DNA of 64,000 bases from Stenotrophomonas nematodicola (lineage in GTDB: Bacteria; Pseudomonadota; Gammaproteobacteria; Xanthomonadales; Xanthomonadaceae), in the NCBI RefSeq assembly GCF_009467805.1, contig NZ_WIAY01000003.1:372001-436000 (forward strand). The letters are read 5' to 3'. Made by a program: the position numbers and the translations under genes. Below the pieces are notes generated by a model, which did not search any database, was not told the DNA's origin, and was given only the letters and a program-made list of their open reading frames with translations. The stretch's first letter is position 1; every line of letters starts with the position of its first letter. Below are positions 16,424 through 24,823 of the stretch, one piece after another.

Positions 16424-17161
16424 TCAGCGCACCGGGATGTCGTAGGCGGTGGTGGGGCTGGGCTCGGGCTGCAGGGTGTAGTGCCACCACTCCAGCGGGT
16501 AGTTGGCAAAGCCGTGGCGCTGCATCGCGCGCAGCAGCTGCTGGCGGTGGGCGCGCTGTGCGGCACTGATGTCCGGCGCATCGGTGTGGGCGCGCGCGCC
16601 GAAAAAGTCGAAACCGGTGCCCATGTCCAGGGCGGTGCAGGGGCCGGCGCGGCAGTCGAGCAGGGTCAGGTCGACGGTGGCGGCGCGGCTGTGGCCGGAG
16701 GTCCCGGCGATGTAGCCATCCAGCAGGTCCGGCTTGTCCACCTGCGGATACTGCAGCGCTTTGCGCGACTGCTCGGACGGATCGTGCGCCCAGGCGACGA
16801 ACGCCTGCACCGCCCGCACCGGCCGGTAGCAGTCGTAAATGCGCAGAGCGAAGCCGTCGCGCCGGAGATCGGCCTGCACCCGGGCCAGCGCCGCAGCGAC
16901 CGGTGCGAGCAGGTAGCACCTGGGTGCCTCGTAGCCGGGAACCGGCGCGGCGGTGAAGTTGTCCGGGCCGGCATAGCGGATATCCAGGTCCAGGCCGGGA
17001 ATGGCCCGGCCCACGTCCACCAGCCCGGCCTCGGCCAGATCGCGCGCCGACGAGACGGTCACCGTGGCTGCGCCTGCGGGCTGCACGGGCAGCGCCAGCG
17101 CGACGGCCAGCAGGCTATGGGCAATCGCCGATGCGGGTGAAATGCAGGTCCTGGTAGTCAT
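16424..17161 (-). CDS. ddpX: D-alanyl-D-alanine dipeptidase, VanX/DdpX type (M15D)
   Basis: 245 residues with a probable signal peptide (SLLAVALALPVQPAGA). The VanX-family zinc site is complete: the SGHSRAATVDLTL motif (SxHxxGxxxD-like, residues about 153-165) supplies His and Asp, EWWHY near 228 supplies the catalytic Glu and third His, and YDCYRP near 111 supplies the substrate-orienting Arg. The enzyme splits D-Ala-D-Ala. In E. coli DdpX does so for nutrition. The context (serine hydrolase, transglutaminase-like protein and TonB receptor on the same strand, with 47 bp of overlap with the serine hydrolase gene) points to cell-wall peptide use, not glycopeptide resistance, because vanH and vanA are absent. 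Confidence 0.88.
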   Translation of the reverse strand: MTTRTCISPASAIAHSLLAVALALPVQPAGAATVTVSSARDLAEAGLVDVGRAIPGLDLDIRYAGPDNFTAAPVPGYEAPRCYLLAPVAAALARVQADLRRDGFALRIYDCYRPVRAVQAFVAWAHDPSEQSRKALQYPQVDKPDLLDGYIAGTSGHSRAATVDLTLLDCRAGPCTALDMGTGFDFFGARAHTDAPDISAAQRAHRQQLLRAMQRHGFANYPLEWWHYTLQPEPSPTTAYDIPVR

Positions 17162-18665
17162 AACTGAAGTCGATCCCCGGGTCGATCGCGGCGAGGGCGA
17201 TGCCAGGCGGCGTGCCGTCATCGGGCTGCAGCCAGGCCTCGGCATCGGCACCGAGCGTATCCCACTGCACCAGCCAGCGGTTGCCAAGCTGCATCACGCG
17301 GCCACGCAGCCGCGGCGACTTGTCCACCTGCAGCCGCAGCACGCCCCGTTCGGGGCACACCGACGCCTCGCCCAGCCAGGGATCGCGGTAGCGCCCCTGC
17401 CAGCGCACGGTGGTGGCCAGCGGCGCGGGTCGGCGCGCGCGGGTATCGGGCCGCACGTGGCCGGCGCTGCGGCGCGCGGCACGCTCGTCATCAAGCTGCC
17501 GCAGATAGCCCGCCACTGTCTCTCCCGCCGCCGGTGCGGTGTAGTGCTTCAAGGCGGCCTGCATCAGCGCGGTGCGCGCGTCCTCGGCATCGCTGTTGAT
17601 CAGGATCACCACGCCGACACGGCGGTCGGGCAGCAGCGCCAGCGAGGAGTACATGCCCGACAGGGTCCCGGTATGCGCCACTTTCCACTGCCCATCCATG
17701 TCCGACAGTCGCCAGCCGTAGCCATAGGCGAACACATGCGCGTTGTCCCAGTGACGCTGGCGCTCGCCCAGCGGCATCGGCATGTGCGCGGTCCACAGTG
17801 CCTGCCGCTGCGCACTGCCCAGCCAGTCCGGCACCAGGGTGGGATCGAGCAGCACCTGCATCCAGCGGGTCATGTCGCGCAGGCTGCAGCGGATGCCGCC
17901 GGCCGCCATCGAAGGCAGGTCGGAGCTGGTGTCGCCATCGGCGCCCTCGACCACCGGCCGGCCGTGCGCATGCCGGTGCGGCTGGGCCACATTGCCCACC
18001 TGCGCCACCGACCACGCGCCCACCTGGCAGCGCGTCATCCCCAGCGGCACGAACACCTCCTCGCGCAGCAGCTCGTCGTAGGGCTTGCCACCGGCAGCGG
18101 CGGCGACCTCGCCAGCCACGACATACAGGAGGTTGTCGTAGGCATAGCCACTGCGGAAACTGGTCACCGGCTTGAGGTGGGCCAGGCCGGCAATGATGTC
18201 CTGGCGGGTGAAGTGGTTGGGCTCGGGCCACAGCATCAGGTCGCCCGCGCCCAGCCCCAGCCCGCTGTTGTGAACAAGCAGATCGCGCACCTGCATGTTC
18301 CGGGTGACCCACGGATCGTGCATGCGGAACTGCGGCAGATAGCGGATGACCGGGTCATCCCAGCGCAGCCGTCCACGCTCCACCAGCCGTGCCAGCAGCG
18401 CAGCGGTCATCGCCTTGCTGTTGGAGGCGATCTTGAACAGGGTATCCGCATCGACCTGTGTATCGGCGGCGTCGCCGCGCGGTCCTTCGGCACGCTCGTA
18501 GACGAGCTGGCCCTGATCGACCACGGCCACCGCCATGCCGGCCACGTCCCGCTGACGGGCCTGGTCGTACATCGGGTCGAACACCGCCGCCGCCGGGCCG
18601 GTGCCGGCGGCAGGGGCGCTCCCCGCCACCAGCAGGCCCAACATGGCACACCACCTGCTGCGCAT
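17115..18665 (-). CDS. Serine hydrolase, beta-lactamase class C/D,D-peptidase fold
   Basis: 516 residues. It has a short signal peptide (MLGLLVAGSAPA), then a beta-lactamase/penicillin-binding fold with SxxK at residues 81-84 (SNSK), YxN at 176-178 (YDN) and an HTG box near 338. The last 100 residues form a beta-rich extra domain of the sort often found in this family. These proteins are D-aminopeptidases, esterases or D,D-carboxypeptidases; true AmpC enzymes are about 380 residues and lack the tail. The locus suggests action on D-amino-acid-containing peptides. It overlaps the dipeptidase gene at its 3' end and lies 43 bp after the TonB-receptor gene. Confidence 0.85.
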   Translation of the reverse strand: MRSRWCAMLGLLVAGSAPAAGTGPAAAVFDPMYDQARQRDVAGMAVAVVDQGQLVYERAEGPRGDAADTQVDADTLFKIASNSKAMTAALLARLVERGRLRWDDPVIRYLPQFRMHDPWVTRNMQVRDLLVHNSGLGLGAGDLMLWPEPNHFTRQDIIAGLAHLKPVTSFRSGYAYDNLLYVVAGEVAAAAGGKPYDELLREEVFVPLGMTRCQVGAWSVAQVGNVAQPHRHAHGRPVVEGADGDTSSDLPSMAAGGIRCSLRDMTRWMQVLLDPTLVPDWLGSAQRQALWTAHMPMPLGERQRHWDNAHVFAYGYGWRLSDMDGQWKVAHTGTLSGMYSSLALLPDRRVGVVILINSDAEDARTALMQAALKHYTAPAAGETVAGYLRQLDDERAARRSAGHVRPDTRARRPAPLATTVRWQGRYRDPWLGEASVCPERGVLRLQVDKSPRLRGRVMQLGNRWLVQWDTLGADAEAWLQPDDGTPPGIALAAIDPGIDFSYDYQDLHFTRIGDCP

Positions 18666-18677
18666 CGCATTCTCCGC

Positions 18678-18700
18678 GGCGGCCCGCGGGACGGGCCGCC
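18678..18700 (-). other. Strong hairpin between TonB-receptor and serine-hydrolase genes
   Basis: GGCGGCCCG pairs with CGGGCCGCC across a 5-base loop, in the 43-bp gap between the two minus-strand genes. There is no T-run, so it is more likely an mRNA-stabilising or partial-termination hairpin than a full terminator. It could let the receptor be made in excess over the downstream enzymes. Confidence 0.6.
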
Positions 18701-18708
18701 CTGGGGAC

Positions 18709-21700
18709 TCAGTAGTTCCAGGTCACCGTCAACTGCGCGTAGCGCGGCGACTGGAACCCGGTGCCGAAACCGTACAGCGGATTGGGCGTGCCGATGCTGT
18801 CCTGCGGCTCGTAATCCTGGTCCACCGACACGGTGCGCTGCTGGTTGAGCACGTTGTACACCGCCAGCTTGACGCGCAGATCCAGCGGCACCGGAACCTT
18901 GTAGGCCACGCTCAGGTCCAGATCGTAGGTCCACGGGGTACGGCCATCGCCACCGCGCGGCGAATGCACGAATACGCGCTCGGACGGCGGCACCGACGCC
19001 TGGCAGTTGGCCACGCACACGTAGTAGCTGTGGAAGTCGGTGTCGTCGAACGGGTTGCCGGCGCCGAAGCGGGTGATCGGGCTGCCCGACTGAACGCCCA
19101 GGGTGGCGGCCACGGTCAGGTTCCCGGTCACCGCGTAGCTGCCGCGGAACTTGAACTGGTGGCGGCGGTCGTTGGCCAGGTAGCCGTAGCCGCGGTAGTT
19201 CACCCACGGGTTGTCGAAGTTCTCGGTACGCCCCGAATCGGCGAAGTCGGTATCGGAGTTGACCGGACCTTCGGCGTTGCCGCGGCCGTAGGCCAGGGTG
19301 TAGGACGCATTGAAGCCCCACACGCCATCCCAGGCGCGGTCGACCTGCAGTTCCAGCGCCTTGTAGTCGCGCTTGGGCTTGACCCAGCCGCGCTGCCCTA
19401 CATAGTTGCCATCGTCGTCGTACAGCGCCCAGCCTTCGCGCGAGGTGTCGATGTCGATCCATGCATCGTTGCTGCCGTCGCAGTCGCTGTCGCCCCACAC
19501 GGTGTTGGTGCGGCCGGGATTGCCCATGATCCACACGCTGTCCACCGCACCGCACTGGGCGGTGGCGGTGATGTTCATGTCATCGATGGCGTTGTGCAGG
19601 CGGCGGTAGGTGACGCTGGCGGCCACCGACCAGGATTCGCTGAGCATGTGCTGGAAGCCCAGGATCGCCTCGTCCTGGTACACCGGGTCCATGTCGCGGT
19701 TCACCTCGGCGCGCAGGTCCGGAACGCTGCCATCGCCCTGCGAGTTGTCGACGGGGCCGATCTGCCCCCCCAGGTAGGGCACGTTGTTGGAGGCACCGCT
19801 GTAGCCGAGGAACTCGTACCAGGTGCGCTCGTCGAGGAAGCCGCCGGCCTGTTTGATGTTGATGACATTGGCCACCGGCAGGAAGTAGCGCCCAAGGTTG
19901 CCGAACACCTTGGTGGTGCCGTCGCCGCGCATGTCCCAGGAGAAGCCCAGGCGTGGGGCGATCATGTCGTCGATTTTGATGTAGCTGTCGCCGTCGCCGC
20001 CCTTGTTGTCGAAGCCTTCCATGCGCGCGCCGATGTTGAGCAGGAAATTCGGCGTGACCTGCCAGTTGTCTTCGAGGTAGTAAGCCGAGTTGATGGTCTC
20101 GAACGAGCCGGCCACTTCATAGCGGCGGGTACGCACGACCAGGCCGCTGGCCGGCACCACGCCGCCATTGAGCGAGCTGCCGGGGGTGCGGTAGTACACG
20201 TCGTAGCGCAGACCGCCCGGGCCGGGGTAGGCGCGCTCGTAATCGGAGGTGTTCTCCTCGCGGTCCAGGCCGAAGCGCAGCAGGTGATTGCCGATGGACC
20301 ATTCGAAGTCGGCGCGGCCGGCCTTGCGGGTGTCCAGTGCCGACTCCAGCTGCGAGCTGCTGGTGCAGCTGCGGTCGCCCTGCAGATCGGTGGGCACGCC
20401 CTGGCTGGCGGTGCGGTTGTCGAACACGCGGTTGCAGTTCTCGTCCATCAGACTGCTCTGCGAGCGGTTGCGCTTGTTCTCGCCGTACATCAGCTTCATG
20501 GTCAGCGTGTCGTTGACCTGCCAGCTGTAGGTGCCCGACCAGTTGGTGCCGCCCACGGTGTTGTAGATCTGGTTGGTGCGGTCGCCCTCGGCCAGGCCGG
20601 TGTCGTAGTTGTAGCGGTAGACGTCGGTGACAGTGTCGCTCTTGTCGGAGAAGCCGAACAGCGACAGCATCTGGTTGTCGGTGATCTGCCAGTCGAGCTT
20701 GCCGCCCCAGAACGGGTCGTCTGCGGTGCCGCGGTTGAGCACGGTGCCGGCATCGTTGGTGGAGTTGGGCCTGTAGTCGCGCGCTTCGTACATGCCGAAG
20801 AAGAACAGCTTGTCCTGCACCAGCGCACCGGACGCGAATACGTTCAGCGCACTGCGCGAATAGTCATCGCGGCTGGCGGTGATGTAGCGGCTGCCGTCGG
20901 CGTCGTAGCGGTCGCGCGCCTGCGACTGCCAGGCGCGCGGTTCCAGCACCAGTTCGGCACCGGCCTTGAAGTCGTTGCTGCCCGAACGGGTCACGGCGTT
21001 GATCACACCGCCGGTGCTGCGCCCGAACTCCACCGAGTAGCCGCCGGTCTTGACCTGGAATTCCTGGTAAAACGCAAACGGCACCGAGGAGAAGCCGACA
21101 CGGTTATAGAAGTCGGTGACATTCAGGCCGTTGATGTAGACGGTGTTCTCGGCCACCGAGGAGCCACCGAAGGAGATGCCCTGCCCGCCCAGCGAGCCCT
21201 TGCCCTTCACCGCGCCGGGCGCCAGCAGCGCTACGGCGGTGATATCGCGGTCCACCGGCAGGCGCGAGAGTTCTTCGCGGGTGATATTGGTGGCCGATTC
21301 GGTGGACTTCACGTCCACCATCGACACCACCTGCGGTGCGCGCACTTCCACCGTGCCCAGCGTGTTCACGCCACTGACCGGTACGTTGACCGTGGTGGTG
21401 TTGCCCAGGCCGACATCCACCTGGCCGACGCGTGTGGCAGCGCCACCGCCAACCGACACCTCAAGATCGTAGGTACCCACCGGCAGCAGCGGGATGCGAT
21501 AGCCGCCATTGGCATCCGCCTTCACCGAGCGCACAAAGCCGGTGGCCGGATTGCGTACGGTCACCGTGGCGTTGTCCAGCGCCTGCCCGCCATCGGTGAC
21601 GAGCTTGCCTACCACCGCACCGTCCTGCGCCAGCGCCATCGGCGCCACGCTGCCCAGACACGCGCCCAGTGCGACGCACAGCGCCGCCCGCTTCAATCGA

Positions 21701-21711
21701 TTCACCTTCAT
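18709..21711 (-). CDS. TonB-dependent receptor with carboxypeptidase-regulatory-like N-terminal domain
   Basis: 1000 residues. It has a signal peptide to about residue 29 (SVAPMALAQ), then a beta-sandwich carboxypeptidase-regulatory-like domain (about 30-118, with LDNATVTVRNPATGFVRSV). A plug domain follows (about 125-260, with NTVYINGLNVTDFY and YSVEFGRSTGGVINAVTRSG), then a 22-strand barrel ending in an aromatic residue (WNY). It resembles Oar/OmpA-related receptors, which import large substrates. I do not see a sharp TonB box. The substrate cannot be told from sequence; the neighbouring cell-wall peptidases suggest muropeptides or peptides. It is the second gene of the minus-strand block. 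Confidence 0.9.
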   Translation of the reverse strand: MKVNRLKRAALCVALGACLGSVAPMALAQDGAVVGKLVTDGGQALDNATVTVRNPATGFVRSVKADANGGYRIPLLPVGTYDLEVSVGGGAATRVGQVDVGLGNTTTVNVPVSGVNTLGTVEVRAPQVVSMVDVKSTESATNITREELSRLPVDRDITAVALLAPGAVKGKGSLGGQGISFGGSSVAENTVYINGLNVTDFYNRVGFSSVPFAFYQEFQVKTGGYSVEFGRSTGGVINAVTRSGSNDFKAGAELVLEPRAWQSQARDRYDADGSRYITASRDDYSRSALNVFASGALVQDKLFFFGMYEARDYRPNSTNDAGTVLNRGTADDPFWGGKLDWQITDNQMLSLFGFSDKSDTVTDVYRYNYDTGLAEGDRTNQIYNTVGGTNWSGTYSWQVNDTLTMKLMYGENKRNRSQSSLMDENCNRVFDNRTASQGVPTDLQGDRSCTSSSQLESALDTRKAGRADFEWSIGNHLLRFGLDREENTSDYERAYPGPGGLRYDVYYRTPGSSLNGGVVPASGLVVRTRRYEVAGSFETINSAYYLEDNWQVTPNFLLNIGARMEGFDNKGGDGDSYIKIDDMIAPRLGFSWDMRGDGTTKVFGNLGRYFLPVANVINIKQAGGFLDERTWYEFLGYSGASNNVPYLGGQIGPVDNSQGDGSVPDLRAEVNRDMDPVYQDEAILGFQHMLSESWSVAASVTYRRLHNAIDDMNITATAQCGAVDSVWIMGNPGRTNTVWGDSDCDGSNDAWIDIDTSREGWALYDDDGNYVGQRGWVKPKRDYKALELQVDRAWDGVWGFNASYTLAYGRGNAEGPVNSDTDFADSGRTENFDNPWVNYRGYGYLANDRRHQFKFRGSYAVTGNLTVAATLGVQSGSPITRFGAGNPFDDTDFHSYYVCVANCQASVPPSERVFVHSPRGGDGRTPWTYDLDLSVAYKVPVPLDLRVKLAVYNVLNQQRTVSVDQDYEPQDSIGTPNPLYGFGTGFQSPRYAQLTVTWNY

Positions 21712-21754
21712 TGCCTGCTCTCTCCTGCAGATGTTGAATCAGGGATACCGCCGA

Positions 21755-23242
21755 TTACCGCGCGGCCTCCAGCGGCACCACGTGCGACTGGAAGTCGTAG
21801 TTCCATTGATCGAAATACAGATTGCCGCCGGACCACTCCGCTTCGCCGCGCTGGGAATCCACGGTCTCCGATCGGGCGTGCTGCTTGGCCGGCACCAGCG
21901 GTTGGGCATAGTCGTCGTTGAAGGCGATGCGGTAGGCATCCAGGCCACCGAGGTAGAAGTCGCGCAGCGCGGGCTCGGGACTGTCCAGGCGGCCGGTGGT
22001 CACGTCCATCGGCACCCAGCCGTATGGCGCCAGGTACACCGCACCCCAGTCATGCAGGTTGTTGTAGCCCACGGCGTCATCGGAATAGACCATGCCGGAC
22101 TGCCAGCGCGACGGAATGCCGTTGAGACGCAGCAGGGTCATCAGCAGCAGCGTCTGCTGGCCGCAATCGGCGTGGCCGGCATGCAGGGCGTAGTCGCTGA
22201 TGTTGGAAATCGTGGAGTATTCCCGTGCGCCCGCCCACGGGATCCGGTCGACCGCGTCGAACAGCCGCTGCACGATGCGGTAGGGGTTGGTTTCGGCGCC
22301 CACCACGCGCTGCGAGAACGCGCGCAGCGCAGGTGTGAACACCATGTGCGGCGCGCGTTCGGCCAGGTAGGGCTGCAGCGCCGGATCGTCCGGGGTGGGC
22401 AGCACCTTGGCCGGGTCGATCGGGACATGCCGCGCGTACACAGTGACCGCGTAGCGGATCTGGAAGGCGGTGGGCGTGCCGGCCACGGCGGTTTGCTCCA
22501 GGTAGGCGGTGCGCTGCAGCGTCGCCTCCGGGGCGATGCGTGCGCCGGCCGGCGTGCTGGCGATCCACTGGATGTCCTGCTGCTGGCCGGGGATCGCACG
22601 CGGATACGGAATCCACGCCCGCACGGTCTCGCCGGCAGGTACGGCATCGGCCTTGACCACCAGCGACTGGGTGACCTCGACCCGGCGCGGCACCAGGCTG
22701 GTGGCGCCGCTGGCGCGCGCGGCCGCGACAATCTCGTGGTGGTGCGGGCCGAGGTGTTCGTAGGGGCCATCGACCGGGTCCGGCACCGAGGGCGCCCGCC
22801 GCGCGCGTGCCTCCGCGCTGACCCGGAACAGATTGGACGGTGCGCGCTTGAAGTAGCGCCGCTGTCCATCGATATCGAGGTGCTCGATCAGCCCGGCCGC
22901 GTCCCAGCGCGCGAACTCGTCGTCGCGCAGGTCCGGAATCTGCCGGCGCACCTGCGTCTTGGCGGCCTCGGCATCCAGAGTGAAGTCGAGCCGGATGCGC
23001 GCCATGCGTTCGCGCTGGAAGGCGTAGTCCTCACGCGCGGCCGTGCCCAGCGTGGCGTCCTGCAGCGCAGCGGCAATGGCGGTATCGGCTTCGGCGAACG
23101 CGCCACGGTCGATCTGCGCGATTACCTGCGGCAACGGCACGGCCGCCGCGGCCCACAGCGGGGGCAGCGCCAGCAGCAGGCAGGCAACGGTGCGCCAGAC
23201 GGCACGACGGCGTGAAGACGGTTTGCGCGAAGCAGGATCCAC
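21755..23242 (-). CDS. Exported transglutaminase-like cysteine protease
   Basis: About 495 residues. The frame opens at a TTG (23257), but the GTG at 23242 has GGGAAG 7 bases upstream and is preferred. A signal peptide is present (TVACLLLALPPLWAAAA). The C-terminal half is a transglutaminase-like domain with the triad Cys (GHADCGQQT, about residue 360), His (NNLHDWG, about 397) and Asp (VPMDVTTG, about 412). The N-terminal half is a helical region of the type seen in large xanthomonad transglutaminase-like proteins. The family includes peptidases and amidases acting on cross-links. Divergent from the NlpC/P60 gene and followed by the TonB receptor, so a role in trimming wall peptides is inferred. 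Confidence 0.85.
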   Translation of the reverse strand: MDPASRKPSSRRRAVWRTVACLLLALPPLWAAAAVPLPQVIAQIDRGAFAEADTAIAAALQDATLGTAAREDYAFQRERMARIRLDFTLDAEAAKTQVRRQIPDLRDDEFARWDAAGLIEHLDIDGQRRYFKRAPSNLFRVSAEARARRAPSVPDPVDGPYEHLGPHHHEIVAAARASGATSLVPRRVEVTQSLVVKADAVPAGETVRAWIPYPRAIPGQQQDIQWIASTPAGARIAPEATLQRTAYLEQTAVAGTPTAFQIRYAVTVYARHVPIDPAKVLPTPDDPALQPYLAERAPHMVFTPALRAFSQRVVGAETNPYRIVQRLFDAVDRIPWAGAREYSTISNISDYALHAGHADCGQQTLLLMTLLRLNGIPSRWQSGMVYSDDAVGYNNLHDWGAVYLAPYGWVPMDVTTGRLDSPEPALRDFYLGGLDAYRIAFNDDYAQPLVPAKQHARSETVDSQRGEAEWSGGNLYFDQWNYDFQSHVVPLEAAR

Positions 23243-23257
23243 AGCGACACTTCCCAA

Positions 23258-23374
23258 GGTGCGGGTGGTAATCGCTGTGTAACACGAGGTGGGAAGTCGG
23301 TCAATAATTTATTCTTGCTTTCCATGAAAAAAGGAATAAATATTCCTGACGCTTCCGAGGAGGGTGACCGCTCC
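23258..23374. promoter_or_regulatory. AT-rich divergent promoter region with a palindrome
   Basis: The sequence at 23302-23350 is far richer in A+T than anything near it and separates two divergent blocks. It contains a perfect palindrome GGAATA-AA-TATTCC at 23333-23346 and the nearby string AATAATTTATTC. A plausible plus-strand promoter is GTAACA (23278-23283), 17 bases, CAATAA. The RpiR-type regulator encoded downstream would be the natural candidate to bind here. That is inference from position only. Confidence 0.55.
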
Positions 23375-24823
23375 ATGATCCTGGCTTCCCCCTGCCGCCC
23401 CGTGCGGACCCCGTGGCTGGCCCGCGCGTTGCTGCTGACGCTGTTGGCCGGCGGCACGGCCGGTGCCGCCGATGCCCCGCCGCCTGCCGCCTCGGCCGCC
23501 GACACCCTGGGTGTGATCGGCCTGCGCGAGGCGTACCTGGACCCGGCGTTCTGGGCCGCTCGCCTGCCTGACCCGGACCGCGTGATCCTCGACCGTGCCG
23601 GCATCGCCGCGCAGAACGCGCGCATGCGCGCCACCGACCCGTCCATTCACGACCTGCGCGCCCTGCCGGCGCAGCTGCCGCGCGCGCGGGTGCTGGCCGA
23701 CATCCAGGCGCTGTCGCGCTGGCCGACCAAGCCGCTGTATGGCGTGGAGGGGAAGCCCATCAGCGAGGCACAACGCCGCGCCGCACTGGCCAACCTCGGT
23801 CTGGAGGCGGTGCCGGCCCAGCGCCCGCTGCAGTACGGCCTGGTGACCCATCGCGCCGCGCTGCGCGCCTTCCCGACCACGTTGCGGGTGTTCACCACGC
23901 AGGGCGACACCGATATCGACCGCTTCCAGGAGTCGGCCCTGTTCCCCGGCGATGCGGTGGCGGTACTGCATGAAAGCGCCGACGGGCAGTGGCTGTTCAT
24001 CACCAGCGAGCGCTACTCGGCCTGGATCGAGCGGCGCTACGTTGGCATCGGCGATGCCGAGACGGTGCTCGGCTACGGCCAGCACGGCCCGTACCGGGTG
24101 ATTACCGGTGCCACCGCGTTCACCGCCTACACGCCCGAAGAACCGCGCGTGTCGCGTCTGCAGCTGGACATGGGCGTGCGCCTGCCGGTGTTGGCCGACT
24201 GGCCGGCCAATACGCCGGTCAACGGCCAGCAGGCACATGCCGCGCACGTGGTGCAGATGCCGGTGCGCGACCCCGATGGCCGCCTGGCGCTGGTACCGGC
24301 GCTGCTGCCGCGTTCGCAGGACAGCGCGGCCGATTACCTGCCGCTGACCCCGCGCACGCTGTTGCAGCAGGCCTTCAAGTTCCTCGGCGAGCGCTACGGC
24401 TGGGGCCACGACTACGACACCCGCGACTGCAGCGGCTTCGTTTCGGAGATCTACCGCAGCGTCGGCGTGCTCGTGCCGCGCAACACCAGCGCGCAGGCCG
24501 TCAGCCCGGCACTGGACCGCCTCGCCTTCGACGCGAAGGACGGCAAGGGTCGTCGCGAGGCGGCGGTACAGCAGCTGCAGGTCGGCGACCTGGTCTATAT
24601 CCCCGGCCACGTGATGGTCACCATCGGCCACCTCGACGGCCGCACCTGGGTGATCCACGACACCGCCGGCGGCAGCTGGTCCGGCGCCGACGGCACGCGG
24701 GTGCAGGCACATCTCAACGGGGTGTCGGTGACACCGCTGGAGCCGATGATGGCCAGCGACACCGCCAGCTACATCGACCGCATCACCAACATCCAGCGCA
24801 TTCGAGCCAAGACCCCTGAATGA
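23375..24823 (+). CDS. Exported NlpC/P60 peptidase with SH3-type domains
   Basis: 482 residues from the ATG at 23375, chosen for GAGGAGGG 10 bases upstream and a signal peptide right after it; an ATG at 23324 is less likely. SH3b-like segments occupy about 140-300 (GDAVAVLHESADGQWLFI and SERYSAWIERRYVG). The C-terminal NlpC/P60 domain has Cys at 352 (TRDCSGFVSEIY), His at about 412 (PGHVMVTIG) and a third polar residue in WVIHDTAG. Homologues (YkfC-like) cut the gamma-D-Glu-diamino acid bond and release L-Ala-D-Glu, the substrate of the next enzyme. Its ATGA overlap with the epimerase gene fits that step order. Confidence 0.92.
   Translation: MILASPCRPVRTPWLARALLLTLLAGGTAGAADAPPPAASAADTLGVIGLREAYLDPAFWAARLPDPDRVILDRAGIAAQNARMRATDPSIHDLRALPAQLPRARVLADIQALSRWPTKPLYGVEGKPISEAQRRAALANLGLEAVPAQRPLQYGLVTHRAALRAFPTTLRVFTTQGDTDIDRFQESALFPGDAVAVLHESADGQWLFITSERYSAWIERRYVGIGDAETVLGYGQHGPYRVITGATAFTAYTPEEPRVSRLQLDMGVRLPVLADWPANTPVNGQQAHAAHVVQMPVRDPDGRLALVPALLPRSQDSAADYLPLTPRTLLQQAFKFLGERYGWGHDYDTRDCSGFVSEIYRSVGVLVPRNTSAQAVSPALDRLAFDAKDGKGRREAAVQQLQVGDLVYIPGHVMVTIGHLDGRTWVIHDTAGGSWSGADGTRVQAHLNGVSVTPLEPMMASDTASYIDRITNIQRIRAKTPE

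Noticed and set aside
16424..17161. Glycopeptide (vancomycin) resistance gene
   Set aside because: VanX works in resistance only with VanH and VanA ligase genes, which are absent. The surrounding genes point to wall-peptide use.
17115..18665. Chromosomal AmpC-type antibiotic beta-lactamase
   Set aside because: The protein is 516 residues with an extra C-terminal beta domain, there is no ampR neighbour, and the motif spacing fits the broad serine hydrolase family better.
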